DNA from: Rhizobium sp. Root1334
Lineage (GTDB): Bacteria > Pseudomonadota > Alphaproteobacteria > Rhizobiales > Rhizobiaceae
Direction: 5' to 3'
Assembly: GCF_001426665.1 (NCBI RefSeq)
Contig: NZ_LMEY01000012.1
Location: 544,953 to 608,952, forward strand
Length of the DNA: 64,000 nt
The position numbers and the translations under genes were made by a program. The notes beneath the pieces are model-generated. The model saw nothing but the letters and a program-made list of their open reading frames with translations. It ran no database searches and was not told the origin of the DNA. Positions 37,064 to 46,251 of the stretch are shown here, piece by piece; the first letter of the stretch is position 1; every line of letters begins with the position of its first letter.

Positions 37064-37233
37064 CCTGCTCACAATTCCTTCCGCCCGCTCATCCTCAACC
37101 GGGCTCTCCTGCGTCGCTCTATACGATTCACGGCTGCGTCAAAAGCGGCGTGATGCGCGGCACTTGTTCGCACAGCTTGCGGGCGCAGATCAAATCAAAA
37201 GGATTTGCAAATTCGGCCGCAGATCTTCCGGCG

Positions 37234-37266
37234 AAAAAAAGGCCGTCCAGTCAAAAACTGAACGGC
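37234..37266 (-). terminator. Orphan Rho-independent terminator on the minus strand
   Basis: The stem GGCCGT(CC)AGT pairs with ACT(GA)ACGGCC (37241-37266), with a short CAAAA loop, and on the minus strand is followed by TTTTTTT (37234-37240). No annotated minus-strand gene lies upstream of it: the genes to the right, PAS and PilZ, are on the plus strand. It would end a leftward transcript that starts within 37267-37490 or beyond, a candidate small RNA. It also shields the rhomboid gene. I see no protein gene in 37064-37489. Confidence 0.7.
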
Positions 37267-37489
37267 CGGTGAGCCCCCAAAAACCCCGAGCCCAAAGTCA
37301 GTGTGCCGAAGGCAACCCTTCGTGAAGTGATGTCCTTTCATGCCATCTGAGCCCGGCGCTTTCAATCTAAACCAAACATTAACCTTAATATCGGGCTGGC
37401 ACGGATATCGCAACGTACCCCCTAAGGGAGCGTTTTCTCCCGCCGGATGTGCCAAAGCGGCACAAACATGTGTCAAATGGAATGAGAGC

Positions 37490-38134
37490 ATGCGCAGCAA
37501 GACCGCTATCGAGATCTACGCCTATTGGGATGAGTTGCGGGGGCATCGCGAGGTGCCGGCCCGCAGCCAGATCGAGCCTGGTCATATTCGTAATATCCTG
37601 CCGGATCTCTTCATCCTGGAAAAGACACCGCGTGGCGATATCCGCTTCCGGCTTGCCGGCACCCGCATCTGTTCCCTGTTTGCGCGCGAACTGCGTGGCT
37701 CGGCATTCGATGCGCTCTGGCTTGCCGAACAGACCGGCCGTCTTGCCCGCATCGCGGAGGACGTGATGACGCAGAAGACGCCTGTCGTTCTCTCGGCCTC
37801 ATCCCTTGCTGGCACGGCCGATCGTCTGCCCACAGAAATCATCCTTTTGCCACTGCTGTCGCCGGATGGAGCCGTAGACCGGATCATCGGCGCATTGGTG
37901 CCGCTGTCGAGACCACTCTGGCTCGAGGCGACGCCCGTCAACTACCTCGACCTTGACGGCATTCGCGTCCTCGATATCGCCAAGACCAACCTGTTCATGC
38001 AGAACCGCCCGGAAAAGCCCCTGCCCGCACCCCGCCAACCGGCCCTCCGTCAGCCAATGGGCGACCATAGTTTTGCCGGCGCGATCCGCCGCGTGCTGCA
38101 TCTTCGGGTGTTCGAGGGCGGCCGAAGGGATTAA
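37490..38134 (+). CDS. PAS domain protein (PAS_5 family)
   Basis: This 214-residue protein matches a short alphaproteobacterial PAS_5 group; the recognisable parts are the N-terminal helix Y-A-Y-W-D-E-L-R-G-H-R-E-V-P-A-R-S-Q-I-E-P and the strands R-N-I-L-P-D-L-F-I-L-E and I-R-F-R-L-A-G-T-R-I-C. It has no output domain and no membrane segment, so it may be a sensor subunit acting on a partner. The start at 37490 was chosen because it fits the family N-terminus. It is followed 90 bp later by a two-domain PilZ gene, suggesting a link to cyclic di-GMP signalling. The ligand is unknown. Confidence 0.8.
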   Translation: MRSKTAIEIYAYWDELRGHREVPARSQIEPGHIRNILPDLFILEKTPRGDIRFRLAGTRICSLFARELRGSAFDALWLAEQTGRLARIAEDVMTQKTPVVLSASSLAGTADRLPTEIILLPLLSPDGAVDRIIGALVPLSRPLWLEATPVNYLDLDGIRVLDIAKTNLFMQNRPEKPLPAPRQPALRQPMGDHSFAGAIRRVLHLRVFEGGRRD

Positions 38135-38224
38135 CGCCAGTCAAATACCAAGCAACGCGAGAACCTTCTGTTAACCGGAAGCAGTTAAAGCTGTGGCCTG
38201 GATGGACATCGCACAAGTGTGGTC

Positions 38225-38833
38225 ATGTATTCGTTTCAGCAGTCGCAGACGGCCGGCCCCAAGCAGCACAACGAAGGCGCTTTCCAGCGTGTTTCTGTGA
38301 ACCTGACAGGCCGCCTGATGCTTGCCAACCATGACGAATTCGAGTGCACCGCCATCGACATGTCGCCGGGTGACGTGCTGTTCACTTGCGATGCACGGCC
38401 GCGCGCCGGCGAACGCATCATCGCTTATGTCGACCATGTCGGCCGCCTGGAGGGCACGGTTTCGCGCCTTGCCGAAAACGCCTTCGTCATCCAGATCAAC
38501 GCCACCGACCGCAAGCGCGAAAAGCTTGCGGCTCAGCTAACCTGGATTGCCAACAAGCACGAACTGGGACTGCCGGAAGACCGACGCCACGACCGTCTGG
38601 CCCCGCGCAAGACCCGCACGGAAATCACCCTGGAAGACGGCAGCAAATATGTCTGCCGGATCATCGACCTTTCCCTGTCCGGCGCCGCCGTCGACATGGA
38701 GACCCGCCTGCCACTCGGCACGCCCGTTCTGCTCGGCAGCATGAAGGGCCGCGTCGTGCGCCATTTCCAGGAAGGCGTGGCGATCGAATTCCTCGGGATT
38801 CAGTCGCGCGAGGCTCTGCGCGAGTTTCTTTAA
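38225..38833 (+). CDS. Double PilZ domain protein
   Basis: This 202-residue protein appears to hold two PilZ-type domains. The second has the cyclic di-GMP signature, a basic R-x-x-x-R run (D-R-R-H-D-R-L-A-P-R) at about residue 123 and D-L-S-L-S-G-A-A-V-D, which fits D-x-S-x-x-G. The first domain carries a related D-M-S-P-G-D segment but no clear R-x-x-x-R. Only one nucleotide-binding site is therefore likely. The ATG at 38225 is preferred over a GTG two codons earlier. The gene follows the PAS protein and is transcribed in the same direction. A role in motility, exopolysaccharide or cell-surface control is an inference from the family. Confidence 0.85.
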   Translation: MYSFQQSQTAGPKQHNEGAFQRVSVNLTGRLMLANHDEFECTAIDMSPGDVLFTCDARPRAGERIIAYVDHVGRLEGTVSRLAENAFVIQINATDRKREKLAAQLTWIANKHELGLPEDRRHDRLAPRKTRTEITLEDGSKYVCRIIDLSLSGAAVDMETRLPLGTPVLLGSMKGRVVRHFQEGVAIEFLGIQSREALREFL

Positions 38834-39137
38834 CGCCGGGACGCTTTCGCTTGAAAGCCATGCGTGATTTTTTGCGCACCACTTCCGGCATATTTCCAGC
38901 AATGAACAAGACAGGTTGAGGCGATAGTCTCGCGCCCCTTTGCTCGTCTTTTCCTTCGCACGAGGCGCGGCTGGCGCTTTTTGCTTCTTCTTGCTCCGAT
39001 TGGTTGCCATACATCGCGCCAGCCTTCCGCATCCGGAAAAGCTCTTCAGCAGCGGTTTCGCAGGCAAAGTCTCGCGGGCGATCGACCTTTTCGAGCACAA
39101 TGTGATCGATGAGCATCCGGTCGGCAGGTGCAACGGA
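38834..39137. other. 304-bp gap between converging PilZ and SnoaL-like genes
   Basis: No supported gene. Minus-strand frames here read lysine-rich (M-A-T-N-R-S-K-K-K-Q-K-A-P) and other short open stretches, but none has a ribosome-binding site with a typical coding pattern, and each continues into the antisense of the PilZ gene. The CTTTCGCTTGAAAG segment (about 38844-38857) is a short inverted repeat that might terminate the PilZ transcript. Confidence 0.35.
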
Positions 39138-39524
39138 TTAGAGTTGAGCTTCGATCGCCGTCTTGTCGATAACCGACCAGACATTCGCAATCTTCCCGCC
39201 CCGAAATTCGTAGAACACATTCTCGGCAAACGAGATTGTCCTGCCATTGACCGGCAGCCCCAGGAACATCGCTTCCGGCGTACAGTCGAACACCAACCGG
39301 CTTGCGACAAAAGGCGGATCAGCGATGAGCAGATGAACGTTGAACCGGAGATCGGGAATATCCCGGTAATCACCTTCAAGCATTTGGCGATAACCCGCCA
39401 ATCCGATCTGCCGGCGGTTGTGGCAAGCCTCATCGGCGACAAATTTTCCCAAGTTCGACCAATCCTGCCCGTTCAGGCAGTCGATATAGTCCCTGTAAAT
39501 ATCCGACAGTTCGTTTTTCGTCAC
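39138..39524 (-). CDS. SnoaL-like/ester cyclase-type NTF2 fold protein
   Basis: This protein of about 128 residues has the SnoaL-like (polyketide cyclase) fold of the ester-cyclase group. Typical parts are the Y-R-D-Y-I-D-C-L-N-G-Q-D-W start, the D-I-P-D-L-R-F-N-V-H strand and the late I-S-F-A-E-N-V-F-Y-E-F-R-G-G-K-I-A-N-V-W-S-V-I-D. The start is a GTG at 39524 with GAGGC about 8 bases upstream; no ATG fits the family length. Many members are binding proteins or isomerases without a defined substrate. Confidence 0.8.
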   Translation of the reverse strand: MTKNELSDIYRDYIDCLNGQDWSNLGKFVADEACHNRRQIGLAGYRQMLEGDYRDIPDLRFNVHLLIADPPFVASRLVFDCTPEAMFLGLPVNGRTISFAENVFYEFRGGKIANVWSVIDKTAIEAQL

Positions 39525-39789
39525 GGTGCCAGCCTCGCCTCGCGTTCCATGCGACCCAATATGATACAAATCCGGATGCAGTTCAGTGCCATTTCGATGA
39601 CGAACAAAGTCCGGCCATGATTTTTCGTGCCAGAATATAAAATAAATTTCCGGTCGCTTGCAGCAAATCCAGACCAAAACCGGGGATATTTTTGGTAAAT
39701 CAAGTCTAAACTGATCTCCACCCCTCCCCATCTGACGCCGCGGAATTTCAAATAGCGCATGGGCGACCGCGGGTTCGGAACCGGTGAAA

Positions 39790-40017
39790 ATGGAAAAATA
39801 TGAGCATTTACAGTAACATATATGGTTTCCAGGTTGTTAAGGACAGGCGCATCAAAGTGAGAATAGTTCAAATTTTAAACGTATTTGATTCAAATGTATT
39901 TCAATATTTATTCAAGTTTATTTTGAATTTTCTACTCATTTCACTTTGTTTTGCACTTTATTTTACTTCCAATTTTCGCGAGCAATAAAAAACTCGATGT
40001 CATTGTCACTCCAGAAC
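39790..40017. other. AT-rich intergenic island upstream of the BTLCP gene
   Basis: A block of very low GC (runs such as TTCAAATTTTAAACG and TTTATTTTGAATTTTC) interrupts otherwise GC-rich DNA. A 62-codon frame runs through it, but its composition (F/I/N/L-rich) follows from the base bias and nothing supports it as a gene. Such islands in rhizobia are typical targets of MucR/Ros-type zinc-finger silencers and often include promoters, here for the BTLCP gene starting at 40030. The whole 39525-40029 gap has no other gene. Confidence 0.55.
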
Positions 40018-40029
40018 GGGGAGACAAGC

Positions 40030-40638
40030 ATGACAACGAAAACATTCCTGAAGGCCGTCATCATCGGCGCGTTTCTTTCTGCAGCAGCGGTGCAGTCGGC
40101 TTTTGCCCTGCCAGCCAACATGATCACCGGCGGCTCCACCAACCCGCCAGTCGGACATTATGAGTTCTGCCGCAGCCTGCCGCAGGAATGCCGCGCCAAC
40201 CCGGACAAGAAGGGACCTCTGGTCCTGACGCGTGAGGGCTGGAAGAAAATTCTCGAGGTCAACTACGACGTCAACGAATCCGTGGCGCCGCTGACCGACA
40301 AGGAAATCTACGGCGTTGAAGAATACTGGGCCTATCCCGACAAGGTTGGCGATTGCGAAGACTACGTGCTTCTGAAGCGCAAGCGCCTGATCCAGGCCGG
40401 CTTTTCGCCCTCCGACCTGTTGATCACCGTCGTGCTGCAGCCGAATGGCGAAGGCCATGCCGTGCTCACCGTGCGGACCGACCGTGGCGACTTCGTCCTC
40501 GACAACATGCGCAACAAGGTGCTGCTGTGGTCGGAGACCGAATACACCTATCTCAAGCGCCAGTCGGAACAGCATTCCGGGCGCTGGGTCAAACTTCAGG
40601 ACGGCCGCACCGTGGCGGTCGGCAGCGTCAGCCAGTAA
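40030..40638 (+). CDS. Periplasmic transglutaminase-like cysteine peptidase (BTLCP)
   Basis: This 202-residue exported protein belongs to the bacterial transglutaminase-like cysteine proteinase family (LapG-related; PF06035). After a signal peptide (cleavage near A-F-A-L, residue about 26), it has the catalytic triad Cys109 in V-G-D-C-E-D-Y, His143 in E-G-H-A-V-L-T-V, and Asp158 in F-V-L-D-N-M. LapG-type members cleave a surface adhesin in the periplasm under cyclic di-GMP control. No LapD or adhesin is next to it, but PAS and PilZ genes lie 2 kb away. GGGGAGA precedes the ATG. Its target is unknown. Confidence 0.9.
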   Translation: MTTKTFLKAVIIGAFLSAAAVQSAFALPANMITGGSTNPPVGHYEFCRSLPQECRANPDKKGPLVLTREGWKKILEVNYDVNESVAPLTDKEIYGVEEYWAYPDKVGDCEDYVLLKRKRLIQAGFSPSDLLITVVLQPNGEGHAVLTVRTDRGDFVLDNMRNKVLLWSETEYTYLKRQSEQHSGRWVKLQDGRTVAVGSVSQ

Positions 40639-40741
40639 GCCAGGCATAGCAGACATACGCAGCCCGGCTCAGGATGCCTGGGCTGCGTATAAAAAGGGCT
40701 TCGGTCAGTCCCCAATCCCCGTCCCAGACCAAGGCCCTGCT

Positions 40742-40775
40742 GGCCGGTTCCGCTGTCCCCGGAACCGGCCTTTTT
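40742..40775. terminator. Strong terminator between convergent genes
   Basis: A perfect 10-bp stem, GGCCGGTTCC/GGAACCGGCC with a 9-base loop, is followed by TTTTT. It terminates the BTLCP transcript. A second hairpin, ACGCAGCCC/GGGCTGCGT, sits upstream at about 40657-40688. Confidence 0.85.
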
Positions 40776-40781
40776 CTATTA

Positions 40782-41114
40782 TCAAAACAGCAGCGGGCCA
40801 TCTAGAAACAGCAACCAGGTACTTTGGGCCACCAGCAGGCCGTAACAGCAGGCCCAGCCAGAGGCAATCACGCCGGCGACGGTGATTTCGACCGGCGATA
40901 GAGTACCTTCCAGGCGCATCCGCCAGGTGGCTTCAGCAAACAGGGCCGGCCCGGCAAACAGCGCCAAAAACATCGGAAAGGGCCGAAACCGCCCGGTCAA
41001 CGCCCCATCGGTCACCGGCCAGTGCCGGCGCGCGGCGATGCGGCAGATATCCAGCACAAGGAAGGAGACTCCAAAACCGGCAGCAAGCAGAACGGGGATC
41101 GTTGCAATATTCAT
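40782..41114 (-). CDS. Small conserved membrane protein
   Basis: This 110-residue protein has three or four predicted membrane helices separated by short basic loops (for example R-I-A-A-R-R-H-W-P) and no known enzymatic motif. It belongs to an uncharacterised alphaproteobacterial family. It is transcribed away from the next gene and ends next to the terminator of the BTLCP gene. Function is unknown. Confidence 0.7.
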   Translation of the reverse strand: MNIATIPVLLAAGFGVSFLVLDICRIAARRHWPVTDGALTGRFRPFPMFLALFAGPALFAEATWRMRLEGTLSPVEITVAGVIASGWACCYGLLVAQSTWLLFLDGPLLF

Positions 41115-41255
41115 CGAAAATTAACCATGTTGGGCGAGCGTCAGCCTGTTACTCCCTATCAGCAAATTCCGTGCCGCCCTTTCCTGCTCCATTCCGGCAC
41201 AAGCCAGTCCGGCGACGATACTTCCTGTTAACAATGACAAGACCGCGGACCATTC

Positions 41256-41990
41256 ATGAAAGCCAATTCAGCGACCGCCGGCCAGGATGATCATGCTCCT
41301 TTAATCTCGCCGCGCTTTGTCTACAGGCTGACGGCTGCCGTCATCGGACTGGCAACCTTGACGGCTGCGATCAGCCTTGCCGGCCGCTGGTATGGAGAAA
41401 ATCTGGCGCTGGCCGGACATACGACCAGCGCGGAACCTGCCGATATCCTCATCGGGCAGGATCACCTGCGGCTTGCCTCCAATTACATCCGCTTCGAACA
41501 GCAGCGCATGACCGGCCGGGCCGAACGCGTCGACCTCTACCTGACCTGGCCGGGACTTCAAGGATATACCGACGAGACGCGCGCCCTGTTCAACGATATC
41601 AACAAGCCGGAATCGCTGCTTTTCCTCGACATTTCCCAGAGCACGATGTCCCGCGACATGTCGGGACGGATCGAGCCAATCTACCAGCATCTTTTCAGCG
41701 GTACGATCCTGCCGGGACCGGCTGGACTGGTGCGTCACGAAATGAAACAAAATTCCGGCTATGGACAGGAAGTCTTTTTTACGGCGAACCGGGATGGCGA
41801 TACGCCCTACGCCGTTCGCTGCATGATGCCGGCAACGCCTGCCCTGTCGACCAGCGCCGATTGCCAGCGCGATATTCACATCGGCCGCGATCTTGTTGTG
41901 CTTTACCGCTTTTCCAGCCAATTGCTGCCACAATGGCAAGCCATCGACACCGCCATCGCAACTTTCCTGAACGATAGGCTCATCCCTTGA
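41256..41990 (+). CDS. Conserved single-pass membrane protein of unknown function
   Basis: This 244-residue protein has one hydrophobic segment (about residues 23-43) near the N-terminus and a soluble domain facing the periplasm, with two Cys at about residues 189 and 203 that could form a disulphide. I recognise no domain. The pattern resembles rhizobial envelope proteins found next to D-alanyl-D-alanine carboxypeptidase genes, which fits here, because the carboxypeptidase gene begins 198 bp downstream on the same strand. A role at the cell wall is only an inference. Confidence 0.65.
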   Translation: MKANSATAGQDDHAPLISPRFVYRLTAAVIGLATLTAAISLAGRWYGENLALAGHTTSAEPADILIGQDHLRLASNYIRFEQQRMTGRAERVDLYLTWPGLQGYTDETRALFNDINKPESLLFLDISQSTMSRDMSGRIEPIYQHLFSGTILPGPAGLVRHEMKQNSGYGQEVFFTANRDGDTPYAVRCMMPATPALSTSADCQRDIHIGRDLVVLYRFSSQLLPQWQAIDTAIATFLNDRLIP

Positions 41991-42188
41991 ATGTCACTGC
42001 CTTACCTTGCCTGAGCTTCACTTGCGAAGTTCAGGGCCAGCGGATCGACTGTACCGAAATGCAAAAGAAGACGTCAGACAGCAGAAACCAATCATTCATC
42101 ATAAACCGATTGGTAACGCTATCCCGATAGAGTTTCGAGAACGGTCGTTTTCGGCAGGCCACGCCCGGACGGCATCTGTGAAAATAGA

Positions 42189-43673
42189 ATGAAGAGTAGT
42201 GTAGTGTCCAAATCCATATTCAACGGCTCCGCTCCATACGCGCCTGCGCTATTCTTCAAGAAAGCGTGCCGGGTTCTGCTGGTATCGCTGGCCGCTACGT
42301 TTACGGCGATCCCCGCCGCCTTTGCCGCGCAATATGCGGGTATCGTCGTTGATGCGAAGACCGGCAAGGTTCTGTATAGCGAAAACGCCGACAGCCTGCG
42401 CTATCCGGCTTCGCTGACCAAGATGATGACGCTCTACCTCACCTTCGAGGCGCTGGAAGCCGGCAAAATCAACGAGAATACGCCCGTTCCGTTCTCGAAG
42501 AACGCATCGGCCGAGCCGCCATCGAAACTCGGCGTGCGCTCCGGCAACTCGATCACCGTCGAGCAGGCCATCCTTTCGATGGTCACACGCTCCGCCAATG
42601 ATTCATCGACCGCACTCGGCGAACTGCTCGGTGGTTCCGAAGAGCGCTTTGCCCGGATCATGACCAACAAGGCGCGTGCGCTCGGCATGACCCGCACCAC
42701 TTATCGCAACGCCAACGGCCTGCCGAACGACGCGCAGATGACGACAGCGCGCGATCAGGCGCGGCTCGGCATGGCGCTTCGCCAGCATTTTCCGCAGTAT
42801 TATTCCTATTTTTCGACCCGCAGCTTCCGCTTCGGCAAGCAGACGATCGGCAATCACAATCGCCTGCTTGGCAATGTCCGCGGTGTCGATGGCATCAAGA
42901 CCGGCTATACGCGGGCTGCCGGCTTTAATCTGGTAACCTCAGCCCAGGCTGACGGCCGCAGCATTGTCGGCGTCGTCATGGGCGGCAAGTCCGGTGGTGC
43001 CCGTGACGCGCAGATGCGCGCCCTCGTGGCCAAATACATGCCGGCAGCGTCGCGCCGCGGCGGTGGCAATCTCGTTGCCGAAACGGCTGATGCACCGACC
43101 ATGCAGACGGCTCAGGCTGTCGCACAGCCGGTCGAAACCGCTGTTGCCGCGACCGGTGGCAGCTTCAACCTCCCGAGCAACGGTCCGGTTCCGGATTTCC
43201 GCTACAGCGGCGAGACCACCAAGAGCATCGAAGTTGCCTATGCAGCGCCGGTCAAGGCCAGCGCCAACCCGCTGCTGACCCAGAAAGTCATGCCGAACAC
43301 GCTGGAAGCGCAGAGCCGCAAGCTCGCCAAGGCGGCTCCGGTTCCGGCTGCCGATGTCGACAACCAGATCACCAATTCGGTTGCCAAGCCCGCCGCTGAA
43401 ACAGCTGCCGTTGCCGACAATGTACCGGCCGGCTGGGTAATCCAGATCGGTGCGACACCGGACAAAGCCCAGGCCATGACATTGCTCGATAATGCCAAGG
43501 ACAAGGGCGGCAAGGCTCTGCGCGGCGCAACCCCGTTCACGGTGGCATTCGCCAGTGGTGACAGCCAGCTCTACCGGGCACGCTTCGGCGGCTTCTCGGA
43601 CCAGAACAAGGCGGTTTCTGCCTGCAAGACTTTGAAAAGCAAGGGCTTCGCCTGCTGGGCAAGCGCCCAGTAA
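42189..43673 (+). CDS. D-alanyl-D-alanine carboxypeptidase (S11 family) with SPOR domain
   Basis: This 494-residue periplasmic penicillin-binding protein trims peptidoglycan pentapeptides. A signal sequence ends near residue 47. The S11 catalytic motifs are S75-x-x-K78 (P-A-S-L-T-K), S135-x-N137 (S-A-N) and K237-T-G239. A linker of about 130 residues rich in Ala, Val and Thr separates the enzyme from a C-terminal SPOR domain (about 412-494), which binds denuded peptidoglycan at septa. This architecture suggests a septum-associated DacF/DacC-type carboxypeptidase. The ATG at 42189 gives the normal N-terminus. Confidence 0.94.
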   Translation: MKSSVVSKSIFNGSAPYAPALFFKKACRVLLVSLAATFTAIPAAFAAQYAGIVVDAKTGKVLYSENADSLRYPASLTKMMTLYLTFEALEAGKINENTPVPFSKNASAEPPSKLGVRSGNSITVEQAILSMVTRSANDSSTALGELLGGSEERFARIMTNKARALGMTRTTYRNANGLPNDAQMTTARDQARLGMALRQHFPQYYSYFSTRSFRFGKQTIGNHNRLLGNVRGVDGIKTGYTRAAGFNLVTSAQADGRSIVGVVMGGKSGGARDAQMRALVAKYMPAASRRGGGNLVAETADAPTMQTAQAVAQPVETAVAATGGSFNLPSNGPVPDFRYSGETTKSIEVAYAAPVKASANPLLTQKVMPNTLEAQSRKLAKAAPVPAADVDNQITNSVAKPAAETAAVADNVPAGWVIQIGATPDKAQAMTLLDNAKDKGGKALRGATPFTVAFASGDSQLYRARFGGFSDQNKAVSACKTLKSKGFACWASAQ

Positions 43674-43756
43674 CGATATCACACAGTTTCGATCAGCGGC
43701 GTGTTGTGTTTACCGCTGGTCCTCCTCGGATTTGGTTTTGCGTAACGAGGTTAGTT

Positions 43757-44023
43757 ATGGGAATGAATGAGAATGGATCGGGCATGACGCCCGCACCGGA
43801 CAAAAAGCGGAAATCGCCGCGCTCCGGCCTGCACCCCTTGCACGAAGCCGCCATGCGGATCGCCGAACTCGGCAGCCGCCCCCGGTCGAAGACCAAGGAT
43901 CTGGTGACACTGCTTCTGACGCACGGGGCACGGGCATGGCGCTCGACACAGCCAGATGCACAGATCCACGTGCACGTGACCTCGCCCTCGGGACGCTACC
44001 CGATCCGGCTGCGGATCCGGTAA
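43757..44023 (+). CDS. Small conserved hypothetical protein
   Basis: This protein of about 88 residues is basic and Arg/Lys-rich, with a Pro/Lys start (M-T-P-A-P-D-K-K-R-K-S-P-R-S-G) and a compact C-terminal region (I-H-V-H-V-T-S-P-S-G-R-Y-P-I-R-L-R-I-R). I recognise no domain. The ATG at 43757 is taken as the start because a good purine run precedes it and upstream sequence does not look coding. A terminator follows. It may be a nucleic-acid-associated protein, but that is a guess. Confidence 0.6.
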   Translation: MGMNENGSGMTPAPDKKRKSPRSGLHPLHEAAMRIAELGSRPRSKTKDLVTLLLTHGARAWRSTQPDAQIHVHVTSPSGRYPIRLRIR

Positions 44024-44043
44024 AACGGCATGGAATAACGATC

Positions 44044-44067
44044 AAAGCCCGGTTTTGCCGGGCTTTT
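44044..44067. terminator. Bidirectional terminator
   Basis: A 9-bp perfect stem, AAAGCCCGG/CCGGGCTTT with a TTTTG loop, ends in TTTT on the plus strand and is A-rich on the left, so it serves both the small hypothetical gene and the converging DUF1489 gene. Confidence 0.85.
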
Positions 44068-44086
44068 CGCATTTTGATGTCAGCTT

Positions 44087-44524
44087 TTAGAGAAGGCCCA
44101 GTTCGGCCAGTTCGCGGCGCAGTTCCAGCGGCAATTCTTCGGCACCGACGCCCAACGCCGCCAGATCGCGCGGCGCCTCATTGTCCTGAAGATAACGCCA
44201 GCCCTGAAAAGCACGACGGGGCTGATAGGCCGTTTCGACGACGTCAGGGCCGAGGATCAGGTTGCAGCGGCCGATCCCCTCGCCGTCGGTGAAGGTTTCG
44301 ATGCCGGTCAGCCGCTGGCGGGCCTGCACCTGCCCCTTGATCACCCAATAGAGCGATCCGCCTTCCAGCAATTCTTCGACACGCTTCGGCACCATGCGTG
44401 TCGTATGATAGGAATGTGGTTCGAGACCCGCGGCAACCGCCACGGCTGCCTTGCGCGACACCCATTCGCGAAGGTCATCGATCGATTCTGCGCCGACGCA
44501 GAGCTTGATAAGATGCAAGGCCAT
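44087..44524 (-). CDS. DUF1489 family protein
   Basis: This 145-residue protein is of DUF1489, a conserved alphaproteobacterial family of unknown function. It has the family's [10 protein letters not shown] start, the T-R-M-V-P-K-R motif, and a [15 protein letters not shown] segment. It is soluble with no signal peptide. It lies 71 bp downstream of sdaA on the same strand and may be cotranscribed with it. The cellular role is unknown. Confidence 0.88.
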   Translation of the reverse strand: MALHLIKLCVGAESIDDLREWVSRKAAVAVAAGLEPHSYHTTRMVPKRVEELLEGGSLYWVIKGQVQARQRLTGIETFTDGEGIGRCNLILGPDVVETAYQPRRAFQGWRYLQDNEAPRDLAALGVGAEELPLELRRELAELGLL

Positions 44525-44595
44525 GGCCGGAGTTGAATACCCGCACAGCGGTCGCGGTCAAGCCCGTTCTGCCCCGCTCCACAGGTGCGTGCCCG

Positions 44596-45996
44596 TCAGC
44601 ACTCGACAACGTTGACGGCAAGGCCGCCTGTCGACGTTTCCTTGTATTTATCGTGCATATCGACACCGGTCTGGCGCATCGTCTCGATGCAGGCGTCGAG
44701 CGGCACGAAATGCTGGCCGTCGCCCTTGATCGCCAGTGAAGCAGCCGTGACCGCCTTGACCGCGCCCAGCGCATTGCGCTCGATACACGGAACCTGGACG
44801 AGACCGGCGATGGGATCGCAGGTCATGCCAAGATGGTGCTCCAGCGCGATTTCCGCCGCATTCTCGATCTGCTCCGGGGTGCCGCCCATGACGGCGGCAA
44901 GGCCCGCTGCCGCCATCGCCGAGGCCGAACCGACCTCGCCCTGACAGCCGACTTCGGCACCGGAAATGGATGCGTTGAACTTGATGATGCCGCCGATCGC
45001 CGCCGCCGTCAGCAGATAGTCGCGGATGCCGTGATGATCGGCATCCTCGTGAAAATGCAGATAGTAGCGGATCGTTGCAGGCACCACACCGGCGGCACCG
45101 TTGGTCGGCGAGGTGACGACGCGACCGCCGGCGGCGTTTTCCTCGTTCACCGCCATGGCGTAGACACTCAGCCAGTCGTTGGCGAGCAAGGGGTTGATCT
45201 TGTTGGAGCGCCATTCGTCCTGCAGCTTGTCATGGATCATGCCGGCGCGGCGGCGGACTTTCAAGCCGCCAGGAAGGATGCCGGACCCGGTCAGGCCACG
45301 ATCGATACAGCTTTTCATCGCCGCCCAGATCCGGTCGAGGCCTTCGTCGAGTTCTTCGGCGGGCATCGAACATTCCTCGTTCGCCCGCTTCATCTGGGCA
45401 ATAGACAGGCCGGAATGCCGCGCCATATCAAGCATCTGCTTTGCCGTCGAGAAAGGATAGGGAACCTTGACGCCGCCGGGCTTGGTCTTGCTGGCCTTCA
45501 TGGCCTCCAACTCGGTATCGGTGACGACGAAGCCGCCGCCGATGGAATAATAGACGCGCTTCAACAACAGGCGGCCATCCTTGTCGAACGCAGAAAAGGA
45601 CATACCATTGGCATGACCGGGCAGCGGTACCTTCTTGTCGAAGACAAGATCTGTCTTCGGCTGGAACTCATAGGACGGATGCCCGGCCGGGGTGATGCGC
45701 CCGGTGCGCTCGACTTCCTCAATGATCGGATCCATCCGGTCGGGGTCGACGCGGTCCGGACGCTCGCCCATCAGGCCAAGGATCACCGCCCTGCCCGTTC
45801 CATGGCCGATGCCGGTAAAGGCGAGCGACCCGTGCAGGCTCGACTTGATGGAAGTGATGGTGGCATTGGCCGGGCGCGGCCAGTCGCTCGACAGGATCAG
45901 ATCGAGAAAGCGGTTTGCCGCCGACATCGGTCCCATCGTGTGCGAACTGGAGGGGCCGATACCAATCTTGAAGACATCAAAAACCGAAAGAAACAT
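44596..45996 (-). CDS. sdaA: L-serine ammonia-lyase, iron-sulphur dependent
   Basis: This enzyme deaminates L-serine to pyruvate and ammonia with a [4Fe-4S] cluster. The 466-residue protein is the single-chain form. The N-terminal regulatory part begins with [20 protein letters not shown], and the catalytic half has the cluster cysteines in [10 protein letters not shown] and [17 protein letters not shown]. The ATG at 45996 is preferred because it begins at the family start and the upstream extension has no homologous features. No serine regulator is adjacent. Confidence 0.95.
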   Translation of the reverse strand: MFLSVFDVFKIGIGPSSSHTMGPMSAANRFLDLILSSDWPRPANATITSIKSSLHGSLAFTGIGHGTGRAVILGLMGERPDRVDPDRMDPIIEEVERTGRITPAGHPSYEFQPKTDLVFDKKVPLPGHANGMSFSAFDKDGRLLLKRVYYSIGGGFVVTDTELEAMKASKTKPGGVKVPYPFSTAKQMLDMARHSGLSIAQMKRANEECSMPAEELDEGLDRIWAAMKSCIDRGLTGSGILPGGLKVRRRAGMIHDKLQDEWRSNKINPLLANDWLSVYAMAVNEENAAGGRVVTSPTNGAAGVVPATIRYYLHFHEDADHHGIRDYLLTAAAIGGIIKFNASISGAEVGCQGEVGSASAMAAAGLAAVMGGTPEQIENAAEIALEHHLGMTCDPIAGLVQVPCIERNALGAVKAVTAASLAIKGDGQHFVPLDACIETMRQTGVDMHDKYKETSTGGLAVNVVEC

Positions 45997-46251
45997 GCGA
46001 ACTCCGCCCGGGGACTGCTGGACCGGACAAGATTGCCGGACCACGATCATTGCATCAAAACTAGGCCATCCTGTGCCTGCCATCAGGCGATCAACCGACA
46101 TCCGCTTCCGTGCGTGCGACACGAACGGCGGCCGGGTGGCTGTAGCACGATTCCTCCTTCATAATTCGCCATGCCCAGCCATCGATTTCAAGGTGCTGGG
46201 TAAACTTTCGCGATACCTTGCAATTTCGGCAAAGCATGCCAAAAACGAGCC

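Noticed and set aside
38537..39442. Leftward frames between PilZ and SnoaL-like genes with a Lys-rich segment
   Set aside because: Continue far into the antisense strand of PilZ and of the SnoaL-like gene; no start with Shine-Dalgarno context or homologous feature.
39800..39988. 62-codon frame in the AT-rich island
   Set aside because: Amino-acid composition follows AT bias (F/I/N/L), no ribosome-binding site; treated as noncoding.
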